A DNA stretch of 9,916 nucleotides from CAYJXJ01 sp964374095 (GCA_964374095.1 CAYJXJ010000174.1:1-9916), one strand, 5' to 3'. Positions 1 through 5,895 are shown, counted from the stretch's first letter. The notes: generated from the letters alone by a model not told the origin. Translations and numbers: made by a program.

Positions 1-423
1 CGAGCCGTAGAGGAGTTTGGCGAATATGCGCGGAATCTGTTGGCGCACGATGCCGGGGCCGTAGTCGACGACGGTGACGCGAAAGCGGGTGGCTTGGGAC
101 GGCGCGGGAGGGGTCGGTCCCTCGCCGAGGGCTTCGATTTTCACCGCCACCTCGGGGAGTATGCCGGCCTCCTCGCAGGCGTCGAGGGCGTTGTCCACGG
201 CCTCCTTGACCGTGGTGAGCAGGGCCTTGCGGGGGTTGTCAAAGCCCAGGAGATGGCGGTTCTTGGTGAAGAATTCGGAGACCGAGATCTCCTTCTGCTG
301 GCGGCCCATCTCGTCGGCCGAGAGGCCCGCCGGCTTGCGGGGCGCGCGGGGGACCGCCGCGGGCGCGGGCGGCGGGGCCGCTGGCGGCGGTTTACCCGGC
401 CGGGACTTCTTCGCGGGCTTCAT
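1..423 (-). CDS. top6B: DNA topoisomerase VI subunit B, N-terminal part (cut by window edge)
   Basis: Subunit B is the ATPase/clamp half of the type IIB topoisomerase, which passes one DNA duplex through another together with the cleaving subunit A. The visible 141 codons start at ATG 423. Residues 1-40 are a Lys/Pro/Ala-rich, probably disordered leader. From about residue 45 the family signature begins (EISVSEFFTKNRHLLGFDNP), followed by the GHKL N-box KEAVDNALDACEEAG (Glu74, Asn78) and the G1 box DYGPG (Asp120-Gly124), then IPRIFAKLLYGS, which matches the 'IP..FGKLLYGS' stretch of the family. The transducer domain lies outside the window, as does any subunit A gene. A GGAG abuts the ATG with no proper spacing, so the start could instead be an internal codon before residue 40. 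The family assignment is confident. Presence in a bacterium is uncommon and suggests old transfer or a lineage-specific trait (inference). Confidence 0.93.
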   Translation of the reverse strand, partial: MKPAKKSRPGKPPPAAPPPAPAAVPRAPRKPAGLSADEMGRQQKEISVSEFFTKNRHLLGFDNPRKALLTTVKEAVDNALDACEEAGILPEVAVKIEALGEGPTPPAPSQATRFRVTVVDYGPGIVRQQIPRIFAKLLYGS

Positions 424-432
424 CTCCGGGAA

Positions 433-463
433 ATAGTAGGCAATTCTACGGCGGGTTTGCGAA
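433..463 (-). promoter_or_regulatory. weak candidate promoter for topoisomerase VI subunit B
   Basis: On the minus strand a TACTAT box (438-433) lies 9 nt before the ATG at 423. A poor TTCGCA -35 candidate (463-458) sits 19 bp upstream of it. The spacing resembles the close -10/start arrangement of other genes here, but the -35 match and 19-bp spacer are weak. Confidence 0.25.
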
Positions 464-464
464 T

Positions 465-495
465 GCCTGCGCTTCCAGATACTGGAGGCGCAGGC
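465..495. repeat. 14-bp stem inverted repeat between divergent genes
   Basis: GCCTGCGCTTCCAG (465-478) and CTGGAGGCGCAGGC (482-495) pair across a 3-nt ATA loop with one G-T pair at the only mismatch. It lies in the 113-bp gap between two divergently transcribed genes, just upstream of the -35 box of the response regulator. Neither gene ends here, so a terminator makes little sense. An operator or cruciform site in the shared control region is the more likely reading (inference). Confidence 0.7.
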
Positions 496-500
496 CGGGC

Positions 501-530
501 TTGACCCATCCCCCGGACACAGGGTAGAGT
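501..530 (+). promoter_or_regulatory. promoter of the response regulator gene (leaderless layout)
   Basis: TTGACC (501-506), an 18-bp spacer and TAGAGT (525-530). The -10 box ends 6 nt before the GTG at 537, which is where transcription would be expected to begin. The message would therefore have essentially no 5' leader. No Shine-Dalgarno sequence is present before the GTG. Confidence 0.6.
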
Positions 531-536
531 CTCAGC

Positions 537-1337
537 GTGAGAATCCTGGTCATTGATGACGATCCCTCCATCCGGGAGCTCCTCGGGACCTTCATCGGGA
601 TGATCGGCGATCATCAGGTCGACTATGCCGAGGACGGGCAAGAGGGTCTCTCTGAAATCACGCGCCTCGGCCCCGACCTGGTCTTCTGCGACCTCATCAT
701 GCCCGGAATGACGGGCACCGAGATCCTGCGGTCGGTCCACGCCAACAGGGACCTCTCCGGAACTCCCTTCATCATGGTGTCGGGCCTGCGCTTCGACCCG
801 ACCTTCGCGAGCATCATGACGGAACATCCCAACGTTCGCGCCTTCTTGGCCAAGCCTTTCGACATGGAGGAGATACGAGCCGCGGTGCAGCGCGTCGCCA
901 ACTCATTCGGGGACTCCGGGCCCGCCCCCAAATCGGCGCTGGTCCGCAAGCCCCTGGCCATCGTCGTCATCGAGGACTCCCTGGAGATGCTGCAGATCAT
1001 CAACACGGTGGTTCACCTGGAGGACGCGGTGCATCACACCGCCAAGCCCAAGGAGGCGCTTGGGCTCATCAAATCCGTCCGGCCCGACCTTATCCTCCTT
1101 AAGATGTTCACGCCGCAGCTGTTCGGCGTGGAGATCATGCGCAGTCTTTCCACCGACGCCGAGTTCAGCCGCATTCCCGTGATGCTCATGTTCGGCGGCA
1201 GCCTGGCGGAAGAAGAGGTCTCCGTCCTGAAGAGGGAATTCCCCAACCTCTGGTTTGTCCTGACCCGGCCCGTCACGGCGGAGACGATGCGCCAGACCGT
1301 GGAGGCGCTGAGCTATCGCGCCGCGGACATGGCCTGA
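537..1337 (+). CDS. double-receiver response regulator, second receiver degenerate
   Basis: A 266-residue cytoplasmic protein of two CheY-like receiver domains with no DNA-binding or enzymatic output domain. Receiver 1 (about 1-125) is complete: acidic pocket Asp7-Asp9, phosphoacceptor Asp52 in CDLIMPGMTG, Ser82 in MVSG and Lys106 in AKPF. Receiver 2 (about 139-262) keeps the fold pattern (AIVVIEDS with Glu146/Asp147, DLILLKM, PVMLMFGG, TRPVT). However, Lys189 sits where the phosphoacceptor Asp is expected, and Arg244 replaces the conserved Lys. Only the first half should accept a phosphoryl group; the second is probably a partner or dimerisation surface. Start GTG 537 is chosen because MRILVIDDD is the canonical beginning of a receiver and the promoter points directly at it. 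The cognate kinase is not visible, so the signal is unknown. Confidence 0.93.
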   Translation: MRILVIDDDPSIRELLGTFIGMIGDHQVDYAEDGQEGLSEITRLGPDLVFCDLIMPGMTGTEILRSVHANRDLSGTPFIMVSGLRFDPTFASIMTEHPNVRAFLAKPFDMEEIRAAVQRVANSFGDSGPAPKSALVRKPLAIVVIEDSLEMLQIINTVVHLEDAVHHTAKPKEALGLIKSVRPDLILLKMFTPQLFGVEIMRSLSTDAEFSRIPVMLMFGGSLAEEEVSVLKREFPNLWFVLTRPVTAETMRQTVEALSYRAADMA

Positions 1338-1342
1338 GAAAA

Positions 1343-1372
1343 GTTCTTCGAGAGGCGGACGGCCGCAAGAAC
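1343..1372 (+). terminator. possible weak hairpin after the response regulator
   Basis: GTTCTT (1343-1348) and AAGAAC (1367-1372) form an inverted repeat, with a small GGC/GCC pairing inside, starting 6 nt after the stop codon. No T-tract follows, so termination is only a possibility. Confidence 0.25.
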
Positions 1373-1419
1373 CTCCCTTAAATGTCAAAATGACCGGTCG
1401 GGTATTGAAGGAGGCAGCC

Positions 1420-1998
1420 ATGATTTCGACGCTCATCCTCGCGCACTGTCTGCTCTGCCCCCGGCCCGCGGCGGCGCAGGAGTCGCCGAAAAAGACGCTT
1501 TGGACGGAGAATCATCCTCCGACCCCGGGGCAGATCCGCGCCCATGAGTTCTCGTCATGGTATTTCGAGACCGCGCGCGGCATCGAGCTTCCCGCGGAGA
1601 TCATCTCCCTGATCTGGGAGCCCAAACTCCCGGAGAGTATCCGGCTCTTCAACCTCGCTCATCACATCGCCCGCGTCGACCCGGTGCTGCGGCGCTATTT
1701 GGCGCGCGTCGAGGAACTGCACAGGAAGAACAAGCGCTTGAACCCCTTCGACATCCAACTCCTGTCCCGTCTGGAGCCCTCGGCCCAGGACAAGCGGGAG
1801 CTCGCCGACCGCCTCGATGCGATCTGCGGTCAGGCCGGGGTGCCCAAGCCGAAGAGGCAGTCCTGGAAGGACACTCTGAGCTCAACCTCGGGATCACTTG
1901 CGTCCGGTTCCCTCCGCTACGACGTGGAGACGGGCCGGTGGGAAAGATACGACGCCGACAAGAAAACCTGGGAGCAGTTCCGACCGGCCGGACACTGA
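1420..1998 (+). CDS. exported protein of unknown function
   Basis: A 192-residue protein that I do not recognise. The start is ATG 1420, preceded by a strong AAGGAGG at 6-nt spacing; an in-frame ATG at 1390 would break the signal peptide. Residues 1-20 (MISTLILAHCLLCPRPAAAQ) look like a Sec signal peptide cleaved near AAAQ. Cys11 and Cys14 do not form a convincing lipobox. The mature part is largely helical and charged (about 45-135, with RYLARVEELHRKNKRLNPFDIQLL), followed by a Ser/Gly-rich linker (about 151-165). It ends in a compact aromatic tail, YDVETGRWERYDADKKTWEQF, with two W/Y repeats reminiscent of short beta-hairpin repeats. Export to the periplasm or outside is inferred from the leader. 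No neighbour indicates its role. Confidence 0.8.
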   Translation: MISTLILAHCLLCPRPAAAQESPKKTLWTENHPPTPGQIRAHEFSSWYFETARGIELPAEIISLIWEPKLPESIRLFNLAHHIARVDPVLRRYLARVEELHRKNKRLNPFDIQLLSRLEPSAQDKRELADRLDAICGQAGVPKPKRQSWKDTLSSTSGSLASGSLRYDVETGRWERYDADKKTWEQFRPAGH

Positions 1999-2011
1999 TC
2001 CTGTGGCGGGC

Positions 2012-2144
2012 CTGAGCGTGCTGACGGTCGGCGAGATCCACCAGGGCATCTCCCAGCTCCCGCCGGTTTCACGGCCGCATCCTCCCGGTCGACGCCGAGA
2101 CGGCCGCGGCATGGGGACGGCTGTCGGGCCGCGCGCGTGCTTGA
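2012..2144 (+). pseudogene. remnant of a VapC/FitB-type PIN-domain toxin
   Basis: Two fragments in different frames match consecutive parts of the VapC/FitB family. In 2012-2062 the translation is LSVLTVGEIHQGISQLP, which corresponds to the 'lSv.TlgEi..GI..Lp' segment containing the conserved acidic Glu. In 2064-2144, one frame on, it is RFHGRILPVDAETAAAWGRLSGRARA followed by TGA, corresponding to the 'rFagRilpvd..va..WgrL' segment. Roughly 15-20 residues that normally separate these motifs are missing. So are the N-terminal LLDTNV strand and the C-terminal D...A...NxxDF active-site half. No antitoxin gene accompanies it. The assignment is from remembered family patterns. The fragments are short but in the right order, same strand and adjacent, which makes chance unlikely. 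The surrounding 1999-2196 gap holds nothing else I can identify. Confidence 0.75.
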
Positions 2145-2196
2145 TCCCGGGGCTCCGGGTTCTCCCCCACGCCGACAAGCGCCGCGCCCGGCCGTC

Positions 2197-3345
2197 TCAG
2201 CGGATCAGCTTCCCGCCCCACAATTCTTCCAGGAAGTCCTTCCAAGGCAGGACCCGCGTCCCGGCGAGGAGACGGGGCCGGGGGTCCAAAGAAACCACCA
2301 CGCGGGCCCGCGGGGTGTATTCCTCCCGGAAGGCGGCCAGGCCTCGCGTATGGCGCTCCGAGACCTCCGGCACCGCCTTGGCCTCGACGGCGACTTCTCC
2401 GTCTCCCACGATGAAATCCACCTCGATGCCGGAGGCGGTTCGCCAGTAGGACACGGGATAGCCCCCCCCGGAGTAGTGGCTGTGGGCGACGATCTGCTGA
2501 AAGACGAGGTGCTCGAAGGCTTTGCCGAAGGACTCTCCCCCCGGCTTGACAAGGCCCCGTTTGAGCAGCACGTTGGCCAGCCCGATGTCGCAGAGGTAGA
2601 ACTTCGGCGTCTGGATGACCCGCCGCTTGGGCCTCTTGCGAAACGCCGGAAGGAAGCGCCCCAGCATCGTGTCTACGAGGATCTGGAAGTAGGCCGCGGC
2701 GGTCGGCCGGCTGACCCCGCAATCCGAAGCCACGTTCTGGAAGTTGACGATCTCCCCGTTGGAGAAGGCGGCGGCCTCCAGGAACCGGGCGAAGGCCGGC
2801 AGGCTGCGGGTCAGGGCTTCGGCGGCCACCTCCTCCTTCAGGTAGGTCCCAGCGTAGGCTTGGAGCTGAGGTCCCGGGTCGTCGGAGAGGTAGTGGGGCG
2901 GGAGCAGGCCGTGATTGAGGGCCCTCAGGAGGTCAAAGTCCGGGATTTCCGGATAGACCAAGGGGTGGAGTTCGTAACGGAGCGCCCTCCCTCCCAGCAG
3001 TCCGCCCCCCAAGCGGAGGAGCTTGCGCGGGCTCGAAGCGCAGAGGACGAACTCCGCGGAGCGTTCCCGGATAAGCCAATGGACCTCGTCCAACAGCGGC
3101 GGGATCTTCTGGACCTCGTCGATGAGGATGGGACCGCGGCGGGGGGAGGCCAAAATCTCTTGACGCAGCAGCGAAGGCCGGCGCACGAGGCGCTCGAATT
3201 CCTCCGCGAGCAGAAGATCGTAGAGAAGGGAGGCCGGGAACAATTCCCTGAGGAGAGTGCTCTTTCCGGCCTGCCGCGGCCCCCAAAGGAAGCAAGGCCG
3301 GGAGCCGCGACCCCGGAGGGTCTGGAGGCGTGGCAGTCGTAGCAT
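2197..3345 (-). CDS. AAA ATPase with DUF4143-type C-terminal domain
   Basis: A 382-residue member of the AAA_14/DUF4143 family (often annotated simply 'ATP-binding protein'), whose role is poorly defined. The N-terminal P-loop domain has Walker A GPRQAGKST (22-30), Walker B ILIDEVQ (73-79) and a sensor-like strand FVLCASSPRKL (99-109). Usual members read 'TGSS' there, so the Cys-Ala change is mildly divergent. A winged-helix-like stretch follows (about 195-235, NVASDCGVSRPTAAAYFQIL). The C-terminal half carries GIEVDFIVGDGEVAVEAKA, a PD-(D/E)xK nuclease-like arrangement with Asp310, Glu321 and Lys323. Length is normal for the family. Start ATG 3345 fits family proteins, although no Shine-Dalgarno sequence precedes it. 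It is monocistronic and lies beside a toxin remnant. Its promoter sits in an AT-rich palindromic island unlike the surrounding DNA, suggesting horizontal acquisition and tight self-control (inference). Confidence 0.93.
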   Translation of the reverse strand: MLRLPRLQTLRGRGSRPCFLWGPRQAGKSTLLRELFPASLLYDLLLAEEFERLVRRPSLLRQEILASPRRGPILIDEVQKIPPLLDEVHWLIRERSAEFVLCASSPRKLLRLGGGLLGGRALRYELHPLVYPEIPDFDLLRALNHGLLPPHYLSDDPGPQLQAYAGTYLKEEVAAEALTRSLPAFARFLEAAAFSNGEIVNFQNVASDCGVSRPTAAAYFQILVDTMLGRFLPAFRKRPKRRVIQTPKFYLCDIGLANVLLKRGLVKPGGESFGKAFEHLVFQQIVAHSHYSGGGYPVSYWRTASGIEVDFIVGDGEVAVEAKAVPEVSERHTRGLAAFREEYTPRARVVVSLDPRPRLLAGTRVLPWKDFLEELWGGKLIR

Positions 3346-3358
3346 GGAAATATTAATC

Positions 3359-3380
3359 TACTATTATCATGATAACAGTA
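3359..3380. repeat. 22-bp palindrome with one mismatched pair (perfect 12-bp core)
   Basis: The core TTATCATGATAA (3364-3375) is a perfect 12-bp palindrome. Symmetry extends outward to 3359 and 3380 with only the 3363/3376 pair mismatched. It overlaps the proposed -10 box of the DUF4143 gene, so a bound dimer would block transcription. Confidence 0.9.
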
Positions 3381-3397
3381 AACTTAAGTTTCTTCAA
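3369..3397 (-). promoter_or_regulatory. promoter of the DUF4143 ATPase gene
   Basis: Minus-strand TTGAAG (3397-3392), a 17-bp spacer and TATCAT (3374-3369). The predicted start of transcription is about 17-18 nt before the ATG at 3345. All three palindromes in this gap fall on or beside these boxes. The 50 bases 3346-3395 contain only 12 G/C, an abrupt AT-rich island. Confidence 0.55.
3380..3391. repeat. perfect 12-bp palindrome in the promoter spacer
   Basis: AAACTTAAGTTT is fully self-complementary and fills most of the spacer between the proposed -35 and -10 boxes of the DUF4143 gene. Its first base is the last base of the neighbouring palindrome. Confidence 0.9.
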
Positions 3398-3409
3398 GTG
3401 CCGGCACTT
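3396..3409. repeat. perfect 14-bp palindrome at the -35 end of the promoter
   Basis: AAGTGCCGGCACTT is fully self-complementary and overlaps the outer end of the -35 box of the DUF4143 gene. It lies four bases from the preceding palindrome. Confidence 0.9.
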
Positions 3410-3518
3410 CCTAGGCCGAACACCGGACATTTCTACGTGCGCTTGACACCTCGGCGCCAGGGCTTGGGACGCGGTTCTTGCGGCGGAGGGCTCCGTCGCG
3501 GCTGGGAGGCGCTGGCCG

Positions 3519-3548
3519 TTGCATAGGGGCGCCGGAACTCAGTAGAAT
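3519..3548 (+). promoter_or_regulatory. promoter of the ndk operon (near-leaderless layout)
   Basis: TTGCAT (3519-3524), an 18-bp spacer and TAGAAT (3543-3548). The -10 box ends 8 nt before ATG 3557, so transcription should begin at or within about two bases of the start codon. No Shine-Dalgarno sequence is present. Confidence 0.55.
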
Positions 3549-3556
3549 GCCCGACC

Positions 3557-4018
3557 ATGGCGGTCGAAAAAACCCTGATCCTGATCAAGCCCGACGGGCT
3601 CTACCGCAAGCTCACGGGCCTCGCCATCGACCGGCTGGAGGCCGCGGGCCTGGAGCTGGTCGCGGCCAAGCTGGTCGCGGTCACCCCGGGTCTGGCCAAG
3701 GAGCACTACAAGGCCCTCGCCGACAAGCCCTTTTTCCCGAACTTGATCCGTTATATTCGGGGCGAGTTCCACGGCTATAAGGACCACCGCGTGATCGCGC
3801 TGGTCTTTCGCGGGGAGAACGCGATCGGCAAGGCCCGGCTCGTCGCCGGAGCCACCAACCCGGAGCACGCCGCGCCGGGAACGATCCGCGGCTCGTTCGG
3901 GCGCATCACCACCGCCGGCCAGTTCGAGAACGTGGTGCATGCCTCCTCCGACGAGGCGGACGCGAGCCGCGAGGTCGCGCTCTGGTTCAAGCCGGCTGAG
4001 ATCCTGAAGGGGGCGTGA
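3557..4018 (+). CDS. ndk: nucleoside-diphosphate kinase
   Basis: Transfers the gamma phosphate of ATP to (d)NDPs through a phosphohistidine, balancing nucleotide pools in the cytoplasm. The 153 residues begin with the canonical EKTLILIKPDG. The nucleotide-binding segment GATNPEHAAPGTIRGSFG spans 98-115. The catalytic histidine is His128 in NVVHASSDE. Departures from the usual sequence are Ala for Gly after the active-site His (usually HGSD), Ser114 for the Asp of RGDFG, and a longer loop after KPFF (residues 61-82, with GEFHGYKDH) where most bacterial enzymes have a short 'TSGPV' turn. The kinase chemistry should survive because the His and flanking Asn are present. It leads the operon, and its TGA overlaps the next gene's GTG (GTGA, 4015-4018). 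Confidence 0.96.
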   Translation: MAVEKTLILIKPDGLYRKLTGLAIDRLEAAGLELVAAKLVAVTPGLAKEHYKALADKPFFPNLIRYIRGEFHGYKDHRVIALVFRGENAIGKARLVAGATNPEHAAPGTIRGSFGRITTAGQFENVVHASSDEADASREVALWFKPAEILKGA

Positions 4019-4905
4019 CGCCGGCTTTCGCCCTGCCGGCGCTCCTGGCGGCCCTCGCCCTCGCCGCCGCGGCGCCCGCCAAGCCCCGCGCCCTGCCCGG
4101 CCTCCTGATCGACCTGCAGACCCAGGACGGTTGGGCTCTCAAGGCCAAATACGTTCCCGCCCGCGAGGGGCGCCTCTCCTTCATCCTTCTCCACGGGACC
4201 GGACGGCGGATGGAGGATTGGGCCCCCGTGGGCCGCGCCCTGGCGGGCTGGGGCTACGGCTATATCGCCCCCGATCTTCGCGGACACGGCCTGAGCACGG
4301 GCTCGCCCGAGGGGCAGCCCGTGGGCTGGAGGAAGTTCAAGATCACCCCCGAGTACAACGAGTTCGCCAACATGACGCTCGACGCGGAGGCCGCGGCTTC
4401 CTATCTGGCCGGCCGGGGGGCGGCGGAGGAGTCCGTGGGCCTCATCGGCGCGGACCTGGGCGGCAGCCTGGCGCTCAAGTACGCCGCCATCCGGCCCAAG
4501 ACGCGGATGGTCGTCATGCTCTCTCCCGGCCTGCGCTACCAGGAGGTCCTCACCGTCAACGCGATGCGCGCCTACAAAAACCGCCCGATCCTGCTGATCC
4601 ACGGCGCGATGGAGAAGGGCTCCACGCGCGACACGGGGCTTCTGGCTCGGATCGCCAAGCTCACGACCGGCGAGGCCAACACCACGGTCATCGTCGCCGG
4701 CAAGGAGCGAGGCTTGAAAATGCTCACCCCGGACGTGATCCGCCGGATCATCGACTGGATCGCCGATCCCGTCCGGCCCCCGGAGACCGGCGTTCTGATC
4801 GACACGATGATCCCGCCGGTACCGGTCGCCGAACCCTACCCCGACGCGGCCGACGCCCTGACGCCGGAGGCGTCTGGTCCTGACGGTCGTAAGGAGATGC
4901 GTTGA
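4015..4905 (+). CDS. exported alpha/beta-hydrolase-fold protein with altered catalytic triad
   Basis: A 296-residue protein with a hydrophobic Ala/Leu leader (about 1-22, ending APA) that looks like a signal peptide. The hydrolase fold is clear: ILLHGTG oxyanion strand (57-63), APDLRGHGLSTG (85-96), nucleophile-elbow strand VGLIGADLGGSLAL (141-154), MLSPGLRY (168-175) and a late strand PILLIHGAM (191-199). The elbow reads G-A-D-L-G, placing Asp147 where relatives I know have Ser (GASxG). The segment that usually supplies the catalytic His (GHGxxML) reads KERGLKML with no His. It is either an Asp-nucleophile hydrolase with a moved His or a pseudoenzyme. GTG 4015 overlaps the ndk stop; a GAAGGGGG lies just upstream. 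The Pro-rich C-terminal tail (about 255-296) is extra. Substrate unknown. Confidence 0.85.
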   Translation: MTPAFALPALLAALALAAAAPAKPRALPGLLIDLQTQDGWALKAKYVPAREGRLSFILLHGTGRRMEDWAPVGRALAGWGYGYIAPDLRGHGLSTGSPEGQPVGWRKFKITPEYNEFANMTLDAEAAASYLAGRGAAEESVGLIGADLGGSLALKYAAIRPKTRMVVMLSPGLRYQEVLTVNAMRAYKNRPILLIHGAMEKGSTRDTGLLARIAKLTTGEANTTVIVAGKERGLKMLTPDVIRRIIDWIADPVRPPETGVLIDTMIPPVPVAEPYPDAADALTPEASGPDGRKEMR

Positions 4906-4910
4906 CCGTC

Positions 4911-4952
4911 ATGGGCCTGACCCCCGACTCGGATTCGGGGCGCTCCCGTTGA
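4911..4952 (+). CDS. possible 13-residue leader ORF before murQ
   Basis: ATG 4911 opens a 13-codon frame (MGLTPDSDSGRSR) whose TGA (4950-4952) overlaps the TTG start of murQ as TTGA. It begins 5 nt after the hydrolase stop. It contains a 6-bp hairpin, CCCCGA (4922-4927) with TCGGGG (4935-4940). Its nearest Shine-Dalgarno (AAGGAG, 4891-4896) is too distant, so translation could depend on reinitiation after the hydrolase. It may be only a spacer. Confidence 0.25.
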   Translation: MGLTPDSDSGRSR

Positions 4953-5848
4953 GCGTTCGGGGCTGGCGCTTCTATGGGGCCCTGCCCACGGAGCGGGGCC
5001 GCCCCCGCGGACGGCACTTGGACCTCAAGGGGACTCACGAGCTCATCCGGCTCATCAACCGCGAGGACCGGGCCGTGGCTCTGGCGGTGGGGCGCCAAGC
5101 GGCCGCGATGGCGCGCGCGGTCTCGGCCATCGCCGCGGCGCTGGCCGAGGGCGGAAGGTTGTGGTTCTTCGGGGCCGGCACGAGCGGGCGCCTCGGCGTG
5201 CTTGAGGCCGCCGAGTGCCCTCCGACCTTCGGGACCCGCCGCGGCCAGGTGCGGGCCGTGATGGCCGGAGGGCGGGCGGCGGTGTTCCGGTCGCGGGAGG
5301 GCGCCGAGGACGACGCGGGCGCGGGGGCGGCCGCGGCGCGGGATTGCCGGAGCCGCGACGTGGCGGTGGGGGTGGCCGCCTCCGGGGTCACGCCGTTCGT
5401 GCGGTCGGCCCTGCGCGAGGCCGCCCGCCGCGGCTGCGCCACGGTCCTCGTCACTTCCAACGCCCGCCCTCCCGGTCGGCCGGCGCGGATCGTCATCGCC
5501 CCCCGCGTGGGACCCGAGATCATCGCCGGATCCACCCGGATGAAGTGCGGGACCGCCGCGAAGCTGGTCCTCAACACCCTGACCGCGGCCGCCATGATCC
5601 GCCTCGGCAAGGTCCATGACCAATGGATGGTCGATCTGAGGCCGACCTCGCGCAAGCTCCGCATGCGCGCCGTCCGGTTGGTGGCCGACCTCGGCGGCGT
5701 GGGACCCCGCCGGGCGGAGTCGTTATTTCGGCGGGCGGGGGGCAGCGTCAAGGTCGCCGTGGTGATGGCCCGCCGCGGACTCGGCCCGGGGCCGGCGCGG
5801 CGGCGGCTGGCCGGGGCGGGGCAATCCCTGAGGAGGGCGCTGGGATGA
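4949..5848 (+). CDS. murQ: N-acetylmuramic acid 6-phosphate etherase
   Basis: Cleaves the lactyl ether of MurNAc-6-phosphate to GlcNAc-6-phosphate and D-lactate, a cytoplasmic step of peptidoglycan recycling. The 299-residue protein is full length. Its N-terminus LPTERGRPRGRHLD (12-25) matches the family's 'L.TE.RNP....LD', so the start must be at or before residue 11. TTG 4949 is the only plausible codon. The SIS core holds GAGTSGRLGVLEAAECPPTFG (75-95) with catalytic Glu89, and EGAEDD with Glu120. The sequence GPEIIAGSTRMKCGTAAKLVLN (188-209) and KVHDQWMVDL follow the family closely. The C-terminal helical part (about 235-299) is Arg-rich. A hairpin and a 13-codon ORF precede it. Its TGA overlaps the next ATG (ATGA, 5845-5848). 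No MurNAc kinase gene is visible here. Confidence 0.95.
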   Translation: MSVRGWRFYGALPTERGRPRGRHLDLKGTHELIRLINREDRAVALAVGRQAAAMARAVSAIAAALAEGGRLWFFGAGTSGRLGVLEAAECPPTFGTRRGQVRAVMAGGRAAVFRSREGAEDDAGAGAAAARDCRSRDVAVGVAASGVTPFVRSALREAARRGCATVLVTSNARPPGRPARIVIAPRVGPEIIAGSTRMKCGTAAKLVLNTLTAAAMIRLGKVHDQWMVDLRPTSRKLRMRAVRLVADLGGVGPRRAESLFRRAGGSVKVAVVMARRGLGPGPARRRLAGAGQSLRRALG

Positions 5849-5895
5849 CCAAAGGAAATGGTTCGATTCCAAAGGATATGGGAAGAGAACCATGA
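5845..5895 (+). CDS. mini-ORF 1 in repeat unit 1 (16 residues)
   Basis: ATG 5845 overlaps the murQ stop (ATGA). The frame encodes MTKGNGSIPKDMGREP and ends at TGA 5893-5895, which overlaps the ATG of the next mini-ORF. Codons such as AAA, GGA, AAT, ATT and AGA contrast with the G/C-ending codons of the surrounding genes. It may be a coupling device that carries ribosomes from murQ to the esterase, or simply an incidental frame. Peptide production is not shown. Confidence 0.35.
   Translation: MTKGNGSIPKDMGREP

Noticed and set aside
1390..1419. ATG 1390 as the start of the small exported protein.
   Set aside because: It adds ten residues ahead of an obvious signal peptide, whereas ATG 1420 has AAGGAGG at correct spacing.
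2137..3342. A 401-codon open frame on the plus strand opposite the DUF4143 ATPase gene.
   Set aside because: It is a by-product of GC-rich coding on the other strand. The minus-strand frame has Walker motifs and family pattern from end to end; the plus frame resembles nothing.
3443..3471. Consensus TTGACA at 3443-3448 as a promoter for ndk.
   Set aside because: No -10-like hexamer lies 16-18 bp downstream in this GC-rich stretch. The TTGCAT/TAGAAT pair nearer the gene fits better.
4748..5751. Long minus-strand open frames opposite murQ.
   Set aside because: murQ on the plus strand is unmistakable, and the minus frames are low-complexity Arg/Ala/Gly/Pro strings.
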